Shown piece after piece: positions 26,401 to 35,400 of a stretch of 64,000 nucleotides of DNA. Positions within the stretch are counted from its first letter, which is position 1. Every line of letters begins with the position of its first letter. A model generated the notes under the pieces. That model searched no databases. It was not told where the DNA came from and saw nothing but the letters and a program-made list of their open reading frames with translations. Source of the stretch: Tanytarsus gracilentus (Eukaryota; Arthropoda; Insecta; Diptera; Chironomidae); NCBI GenBank assembly GCA_038502055.1, contig JAXRKN010000044.1, forward strand, positions 5,056,001-5,120,000, given 5' to 3'. The position numbers were made by a program, and so were the translations under genes.

Positions 26401-29400
26401 AAGGGTTTATGTAAAATTTATCTACGCAATCACAGCCTTTCCCTATGCCATTTTGGCATTTACATAACATTAAAATTTAAAATCTCTGATTCGTTGATTT
26501 TAAAGCACGAAACCGAGAGCGAGAGAGGTTTATGCTAATGATGAAGGCAATCTTATTTATGGCATCAATAAAAATTTCATCGTTGTACATACAAGCACAA
26601 AACCTTCCGCATGGAGCACATAAAATATACGTGCTACATTTTCATTTTTATACTAGAATTGTGTGTATTGATTTGAATAACAAAGGGCATTAAATTTATG
26701 CGCATGCTTTTGCCGAAAAAAAAATTATTGTTATGTGAAACGTAAAAGTGAAATGAGTGGAAGGGAAAATTTCAGTGAGCTCTTAAATGTTTTGCCGAAA
26801 TCAAAAGAGGAATTTGATGATTTTGTAAATTAAGGAATTAAAATATCCAGGGTTAAAAAAATACTGGATTAAAAAATTGGAGTAAAGACTAAAAATTTTA
26901 TTTATATATTTTTAATAAAGTTTTAAAATACTGGAAATTTTAAAAATCCAGGAAAATTAAAAATTGAATCTTTCGAATTGAATTCAAACTTTAAAATTTG
27001 TAGGATTCGAACCTTTTATTTGTTGAAGTTGTTTTCTTTCACTAACTTATTTCCTATCATTTTTAAAAAAGAAAATTTTAAGTTTTTAATCTCCCAAAAT
27101 TTGTTAAAATTATTTTTCCCTTAACTTGGTGATTCTAAAAGCTAATGAAAGCCAACACGACGACAAAGCAAGTACGTAAATTGCCATTTCTTTCACCTTT
27201 TTATCTTCTATTCTGCTGCCAATGCCACATAGTGCTCCCGAACACACATAACCCCCGAGATTTTATAGCTCGCCATGATATATGAGCGAGATACTTTTTA
27301 TGATTATTATTTATATATAACATTGCAAGCAAAAAAATAGATTCGAGCTCCGCGCACAGTACACGACAATTCTCCTCTCTTTCTATATATTTTATTGTAT
27401 CGTTGTTAGTCATTAAATATCATATAAACAGAAATCGCAGAAATATGTGAGGAATATAAGAAGAAGAAAAACAGAAGCAGAAATAATGCTCATAAAACAT
27501 GAATAATATGCGCGCTGTATGAGAATATAAGAGAGGAAAAATTCAAATAGATTCGAATTGCAATAAAAACTTGCTCTATGAAGAAAAACTATTTGAGAGA
27601 GAGAGAGTTTTGTGTGTGTACATATGGCTCATAATGGAACGTGGAGTGTGAGAAGAAAGAACATCGAGACGGCTATAACATATAACATTACCGTTTGCTA
27701 TGCACATAAGAGAGGAAAAAAATTACTGCTACTGCTGCTGGATGTGTCATTGACCATTGTTCCATTGCCTTCATCATATACAAAGTTTCTTTCTCTCTCT
27801 CTCAATTTTTTCGGAGATTTATTTTTAGGAATTCTTCGTGTTCGAGAATGAAAATGTGGGTGGTGGGTGGTTGGTGAAAGACGTGTCTACGCTCACCCTC
27901 CTCGACGTGTCTTAATTAGGAATAAAAGAGTTCGCACACAATTTCATATCTCTCTTCTTCACTTCCAGACAAATACTACAATGAAATGACACGACAGCTT
28001 CCTGTGATGCAATTACAACAATCATTTAACTATCCAAAGAATGTTTCAAGTCCATCTTTGACGACGACCACATCATCGCTAATTAATAATAATAGCCTGT
28101 TGACATTTCGAGACATAATGATGCAACAGCACCACCATCATCAACATTATCAATTGCAACAATTGCGAAAGAATGAAAATGAAAATTGTATACAGTCATC
28201 GAGCATATCACATGCGTCTTCAATCCAACCGTCGTCATCATCATCATTATCACCAAATGCAATGCATTTTCATAATACGGCGGAGAAACATGAAACAACT
28301 CATCATCCATTGTCGATCAATAAGCATGAGACAGTCGCGACAGTGGCAGCGTGTGGTGTAGAGAATGGAACTAAACTTAATACTAGCGCTAATCGTTGCA
28401 ATAAGGCTGAGAGCTATCATCAGTATGGCGGCGGGAGTGGGAAAACCGTGAGAGAAGAACTCGAGGCGAGTCGCAATAAAATTCCTAAGTTAGGTGAGTT
28501 GAAAGTTTTATTTAAAAAAGTTTATTAATGACCAATTTTTAAAAGAGTCAAAAATGTTGGGTTCGAATCCTAAAACCAACAATGAGTGTGTAAACGTTAA
28601 ATAAGATTTTTTTTCAACCTGTTTCATTATTTTTTAGCACCAACATTTTATTCCAAAAATTTACTTTTTTCGACCCTCTTCTCCTTTTTTAATGCACCGG
28701 TCAGTAATAATAATCCACATGATACTGTTGTAATTTTTTATGATGGACATTAGATGCAGGCCAACAAAAAAATTCCCTCTTCTAAAATGGCAATATAACA
28801 ATAATCGATAGAGACCTGCAAAAAAAGTATCAGTAAGACCTGCTCGAAAAACAATCTCCCCTACTTATAAATTCAATGCTACTGTTTGTTTGACCCCTCT
28901 GGCATTATTCAAATATCAATTGACCTTTCGGAGAGTCATTGAGGAATTGTGCGAAATTTATGTTTATGCATGCGATTGCAGGAAACCACAATTAGGGAAA
29001 TAATTTATGCGTCAAAATTATTTAATTTCAATCGCGGCATGAACTTTTTGCTTTCCTAGGAACATGACCATAAAAAAAAGTCTGCCCTAGGGGTTGTGAA
29101 ATATTTTTTTTTCTGTTGAAAAGTAAAAGTTATGCCAACGATCGGCAGCCTCAAGAGGCACTTTATGGATGTTGAAGAGCATAAACAAATTTTCTCGGAA
29201 GATTCAATGGGTTATTAACAAAACTTTACAACCCGATATGCATTTTTTATTGTTTCACTCTGTGGCTACCGAATGTACGCAATTTCTTGAGAATCATAAC
29301 AATAATTGCTACATTTGTATGCGCGCATTTCGGCATCGTAAAAAATGTTCAAACTGTCATTAGCTTAGATTTTTTTAACGAAATAAATGTTTCAGTTTGA

Positions 29401-32400
29401 CAGTCCAGTCAGGTATAACAAAAAGAATTGCAAAAGAGATTTTTTTGGGTTAGAAAATACCTGAGAAATTAAATGCGAAGATATTGAAAAGAGGAAGAAG
29501 AAGAAAAGGGAGAATAAATTGCGTGCATTTGATCGATTCTAAAGAAAATCGTCTTCTATAATAATAATCATCATCCCCTAGCTGAAATGTGCAGGTCTAT
29601 GTAATTTATGATTTTTTTTTCTCTTAGATTTTTTTGTGTAAAAATTATATAAAAAATATAGTGAGAGAATTGAGTAAGGTTTTGCAATGAATGCACTGAG
29701 AGGAAACAAATTCCCTTAGATTAAAAATGCGTCATCATGACTAGATGAATGGATAAAAATACAATTTTTTGGCTTTTTGTAATCTAAGGGATGGAAGGAT
29801 GCAGTTTATTGCTTAAAAATAAGAGACAAAAAAATTATAGAATTTTTAAAATAACGCACAGTGTTCGGAAAAAATAAAATTTTGGCCAAAATTCTGAAAG
29901 TTAACTTTTCTTATAGATTTTGGGCCCAGGAACTCGGGAAAAATAGCTAAAATTTTTTTTGACCAACCAGTGCCTCTCTAGAGGTACCTTAAATTTTACA
30001 CCTTTGAGGGGCCATAACTACCTCAAAAATGAATATTTTTTTAATCTGTTTTCGGATTCGAGTAGCTTTTACTAAGAACTACAATATTTATATAATAACT
30101 TGACCACTCTGGCATACCATGCGACCTGTAGGATAAAAAGTCCTTAATGACCCGTCAAGGCAGAAAACATGTACAATGTTTAAAAAAATTTTTTTTCGCC
30201 TAAAATATTCCTTGTTGAAATTCAGTAAAAAAAATTATAATTTGGGACCGTACACTAGTACAAAGTTTTCGAGCTAGAGCACTTTTAATTTTTAAATCTC
30301 ATAAATCAAAAAACCCTCAAAAAAAGTATGATGTACAAATTTTAAAAAATAAAACTTTTGTTTAAAGTATTCCTTGTTGAAAACTGAGTTAAAAAAGTAC
30401 AACTTGGTTCCGTACACCAATACAAAGTTTTCGAGCTAGAGCACTTTAAAGATTTTCAATATTAATTTTTTTAAACAACAATTCATTTTATATCCAGAAT
30501 TTGAAGATTCCGATGACAATAATGACGTTAAAGTAATTAATGAAGATGAAAAACAAGATTTTGACATTTTGGAAGAAATGAACCGTTTGAGAATTATTTT
30601 TTAGGCGAAAAATTGATTTTGGATTATAGTGTGTAAAAAAAATCAAAAATTTAACCTTGACAGTCAAATTTTCTAAAGTATGATTTTTTTTTATCATTTT
30701 CTTGTAAACTGGATTTAATTAGAAATTGACTAAAAACAAAAAATCCAATTTAAAAAAATTTGCATGAGAAAAGTGAAAAAAAATTAGTATTGAAAATCTT
30801 TAAAGTGCTCTAGCTCGAAAACTTTGTATTGGTGTACGGAACCAAGTTGTACTTTTTTAACTCAGTTTTCAACAAGGAATACTTTAAACAAAAGTTTTAT
30901 TTTTTAAAATTTGTACATCATACTTTTTTTGAGGGTTTTTTGATTTATGAGATTTAAAAATTAACGATTTTTGGAATTTTTGGGACCAATTGAGGACTAA
31001 AGTTTAAAGGTTGATTTACTAAAATAAAGCTCTTATTAATTACTATTAACAACCGAAAACAGATTTGGAAAAGATGCATTTAAAAAAAAGCTAGGTACAA
31101 AAAAGTGAAAATTGAAAATATATATTGAAAATCTTCAAAGTGCTCTAGCTCGAAAACTTTGTACTAGTGTACGGTCCCAAATTATAATTTTTTTTACTGA
31201 ATTTCAACAAGGAATATTTTAGGCGAAAAAAAATTTTTTTAAACATTGTACATGTTTTCTGCCTTGACGGGTCATTAAGGACTTTTTATCCTACAGGTCG
31301 CATGGTATGCCAGAGTGGTCAAGTTATTATATAAATATTGTAGTTCTTAGTAAAAGCTACTCGAATCCGAAAACAGATTAAAAAAATATTCATTTTTGAG
31401 GTAGTTATGGCCCCTCAAAGGTGTAAAATTTAAGGTACCTCTAGAGAGGCACTGGTTGGTCAAAAAAAATTTTAGCTATTTTTCCCGAGTTCCTGGGCCC
31501 AAAATCTATAAGAAAAGTTAACTTTCAGAATTTTGGCCAAAATTTTATTTTTTCCGAACACTGTGTAACGGTCATTCGATATTTTAAAAAAATTTGAAGC
31601 TTTTCAAAAAAATTTTAAATATTTTTTAAAAATTTTATAAAAATTTAATTTTTTTAAAAAACATGCGTCAAAAATCTTCAATAAATTAGTCCTTAAAAAA
31701 TTCCTATAGATAAAACTGCGACATCATGCAGAGCGGCTGGAGATAAAAATTCGTCGTACCCTCAGTGTTCGCAGCAGCACAAAGAACTCATGTGTGTTCA
31801 ATTTACCTATTTTTTACATGCTAAAAAAAATTCAATAAATTAAGGAAAAAGAATGAGGGTAACTTGCTTGCGTAAGGGATGTGAATGCAGTTTTTTATGC
31901 ATTTATTGAAATCTCAACGGATCTTTCGACAATGAAATTTATTTTCTCACGCACTTTTTGCTAAAGGTACCAAAAATTGCATCTCAGACATTTATATTTT
32001 TTTGGGTAATTTTTTTGTGCGTAAAAAATCTTGAAGGTTATTGCATAAAAGGGAAAAAAGAAGAAGAGGAAAAAAGAATCGATTTTAATACACACAGATG
32101 ATTGATTTATGAAAGGATTCTCTTGCATTGAGAGATTAATTTTCGTTGGATTTTTAATGACATTGAATGAGGTAAAAAAAGTTCGATTGAATGAATTTTG
32201 ATGTAAAAAAATTTGGGTCAATTTTATCCTCTGATGTTGCAAAGAGAAATTTGATCTCAAAAGGATATGACTGAAATGAAAATGAATTGGATGGATGTGA
32301 GTATGTGCAGTTCGTATGTCGAATGCATTTCAATCGAATAAAATAGAGTGAAATTCAAATAGAGCTGAATTTTGATTGATTTGAATTTGTTGTAAAAATG

Positions 32401-35400
32401 CGGAGTGTTTTAATAAAATAAAAAGAAGAAAAAAACCAAAAAATGTAAAAAGTTTTTTTATCATGCTCAAAAAAGACTGCGAATAATTTTCTACAAAATT
32501 ATTCGACATAAAAAATTCCAAAAATAAACTTTAGTGCCCTCAAAAGTGCTTATTTAGCACATAATTATCGTTATTTCAATTTCAACCCATCTTTTTCTTC
32601 TTTTCTGCCATCTCATTCTCTAAATAATCATTTCTTCACAATCTCTAAGAAATTTTTGCACTCTCGAGTGTCGCATATAAAAATATATATAAAGACAAAA
32701 AAGTTTTTGTCGCTTTACGAGTGAGAGAGCGAAAAGTAATATAAGAAGAAGAAATAATGAAGGAAATTATTTTGATTAAATACGTTTAGAGCATAATAAT
32801 AAATGTTCGGGATAGCTCAGCAGTTATGCGAGAGGAAAATTTTTCCGCTCGTATGTATGAAAATTTTATGATATGAATTTATGCTTAAAACAAAAAGAGC
32901 CAAAAGCTTCTCTCACCGAGACCAAGACTCCTCTATGCATAGAGAGTGGCTGTAAAACCACGCCTTTTTACATACAGTCGCTCGACTCTTTTTTTATGTA
33001 TTAAATTTTTTATTTTCTTCTTTTTCATATTCGAGATTTTTTAGCTTTTCAGTGTAAAAAAACGTGAATATAGAAGAAGAGAAATCCCTTCCCTTCTTCG
33101 TGTGCATGCATGCTCACTCTCGCTCTCACATTTTCTCCGACACACAAACGAACGCAGAAAAAAAATGTTAGGGGAAATTCTCGACTATGTGTAGCAACAT
33201 TAGAAGTGAGTGAGCTTTTAACCATACACGAAAAAAAATCTCTCTCTTACTCTCGTAAACATTTCATGCTAGGCACACTGCTTAGAAATATATATTTTTT
33301 TGCTGCCACTTTTGTTGTTGGAATTTTCAGTCACTCTGCATATTCGAAACGAAATAGTCGCAAAATTTAAATGCGGATCTGAATAACAAAATATTCGATA
33401 TCAAAAAAAGATTATTTGAATAAAATTTAAATGTCAAGTGAACAAAAGACAAATTAAAGAATTAAAAAAATAACTAAATAAAAATTGTGTAATGTTGTTG
33501 ATGCCAACGAATATGGTTTATTCAAAAGTGCGATCGTGGGATGATGTGAATGAGTGCGAGAAAAATAACAATAATTCAGTTAAAAGTGATATCCTTCGAA
33601 CACCGCCACGATGTACGTTGAGTAATTAATTAAATTTGAGGGAATTAAGAAAAATACAGAAAATTTGCTGGAAAAAAATATTTGAAAAATTAATTAAAAT
33701 ATTTTTAAGAGTTTTTAATGAGATTTAAGCAAATTTTAAATTAAATGGCGATTAATATTTTAATTTAATTTTTTAATGATATTTTTGAAACTAATTTTTT
33801 TGAAGTATTTTTTAAAAATAGTTTTGAGCAATTTAAAAATTTAAAATATGCTTAAAATTTTTTTTTTCATCGGAATAAATAAAAATTTAAAAAATATATT
33901 TTCTAATTAGAGATGAGATACAAAAAATAAATTAAAGTTTTTAAATTAAATTTTAAATTTTGGCTCTAAAATTATGCAACATCAAAAATGTCAATGCCTT
34001 AAATATATCTCAAAAAAAATGAAACAATAAACCCCAGGGTGCTCTAAATTTTTTCCAAATCTGCTCCTCAATTGTCCACATCCCATCATGCCCCTTCAAG
34101 GCTATCTTTACAAAAGTAATTTACACACAAAAAATAATCTTTTTGTTTCAATCTCACTTGAAATCCCTTTTTTTGGCGTCAGCAATCTGCAAAAGCATCG
34201 ACATCTGATTTCCATGAAATTTTTACATTTTTATTTCACCTCTCATTCGCTTTCCAAAAAAATGAAATATTTTTCGTCCCACACACGCACCTTTTATCTC
34301 AAACTATAGCAAATGGTCTTTCTCTAGCTATTTTCTGGCATTTATAGAATTTTTTCATCCCTTAAACACAAAAAAACTACCTTCGACGTGTGTGTAGGAT
34401 GTGCGCACTGCATTGTGAAATGCAAGACGAAGAAGAAGAGAAAAAATGCCAAATCATTAATGTTATTTAGAGATGCATAATTTATGGATTTCTTGTTTTT
34501 TCTTTTTTTTGTGTGTCTCGACATAGAACAGAAAATTTTCCGAATTTAACGCATTAGAATGACAAAAGAGACCAGTCCTCTAATTATGCCCATGCACCTT
34601 TTAATTTCACATCTCATAATTGATGTCGGCTTTAAAGAAAACATCGACTGTGACATTATGCATAAAAATTCTTCCTATACGAATGCATTAAAGATTAAAG
34701 GGAGAGAAAAAGGACATCAGATGGTCAAATGTGATGTATTTACATAAACAAATATTTTTTTTCTTCTCTCTCTTTTTTTTTGGGAGGAAGAAATTTAATT
34801 TTGCTCGTTGATGCGTGCGAGGGTTCGCATTCAGCTTATTCGCATAAATTATTGATGAAATTTTCTTCTTCATTGCAGATATTCCACTAAAGAGATCCTC
34901 AAAGTCACCATCACCGGGTCGTTCACATGGTGAGTTCATATTTTAATTGATTTTTGAAAATAAATACTAAATAAATTTCTAACGGATTAATTTTTAAACA
35001 AGCCGCTAATTTTTGTGTCAATAAAAAAATTTTCTACCTTTCACTAACAACGGCATCGACGTTTATTAAAAGCTGCTCCCTAACACGTTCCAATCGTGCC
35101 ATAAATCTTCATGTCTACAATGCCTCTGAAGAACTTAATATAAAGTAACTACTTAGGAAGGATCGATTTTTTTTAATTCCCTGCTCTCTCAATTTTACCA
35201 TAACAATCGAATATTTTATTAAAGCACACGAGTCTAACACACTTCCTTGTGTTGTGTCATTAAAAATGTTTAAACTTTTATAAATCGCTTCCTTGAAAAT
35301 TCTTTAACCCTCTCGTTACCTTTTCATCCTTTCTCTTCCTTCTTTTATTTATTTTTTTGGATGAAGACGAGAAAAATAAGAAGAAGAACCCCACAAATGG

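Larger units (their letters stand above)
14410..27968 (+). other. Intron 1 of the nub-like gene (13.6 kb)
   Basis: No convincing nested gene. All frames are under about 90 codons, low in complexity and overlapped by frames on the other strand. It holds T-arm-like 12-mers at 17201, 22430 and 27002 (minus), recurring ATCCAGGAA-type strings (15857, 18214 complement, 22312, 25313 complement, 26946) inside A/T blocks, a 30-bp tandem duplication at 18231-18290, a GTGA microsatellite at 22936, and octamers at 19105, 20659, 20847 and 23290. A first intron this long in a patterning gene is a natural place for enhancers; nothing in the sequence proves it. Confidence 0.7.
29857..31565. mobile_element. 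Foldback DNA transposon with CACAGTG ends (Transib-like, non-autonomous)
   Basis: The ends are CACAGTGTTCGG and its complement. TAACG lies directly outside both (29852-29856 and 31566-31570), a 5-bp target-site duplication. The outer arms 29857-30285 and 31137-31565 are both 429 bp and almost perfectly complementary. A second pair, about 30286-30470 and 30777-30963, continues the stem, and 173 bp (30964-31136) in the right half have no partner on the left. Each half carries two diverged copies of a unit of about 110 bp with the core GTTTTCGAGCTAGAGCACTTT. The central spacer of about 300 bp has no transposase. CACAGTG plus a 5-bp duplication fits the Transib superfamily, whose ends resemble V(D)J recombination signals; this family call is inference. 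It is inserted in intron 2 of the nub-like gene. Confidence 0.85.
28494..34878 (+). other. Intron 2 of the nub-like gene (6.4 kb)
   Basis: Besides the foldback element (29857-31565) and the alternative first exon (33492-33612) it holds a T-arm-like 12-mer 66 bp after the donor (28560) and long A/T blocks (31600-31680, 33640-33960). The other open frames look random. The stretch just before the alternative exon must hold the short-form promoter if that exon is used. Confidence 0.7.

Noticed and set aside
28083..28310. Minus-strand frame opposite nub-like exon 2, and similar frames opposite other exons
   Set aside because: Shadow frames of real coding sequence; low-complexity Q/H/S codons read as M/D/V-rich on the other strand.
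29169..29363. Frame ending in a CxxC...CxxC pattern (CYICMRAFRHRKKCSNCH)
   Set aside because: Only 64 codons, inside an intron, isolated pattern with no ZAD, RING or other zinc-domain spacing around it and no splice signals joining it to anything.
29712..29795. CCCTTAGATTA ... TAATCTAAGGG inverted pair considered as a second MITE
   Set aside because: Only 11 bp of inverted match and no duplicated flanking sequence at the ends.
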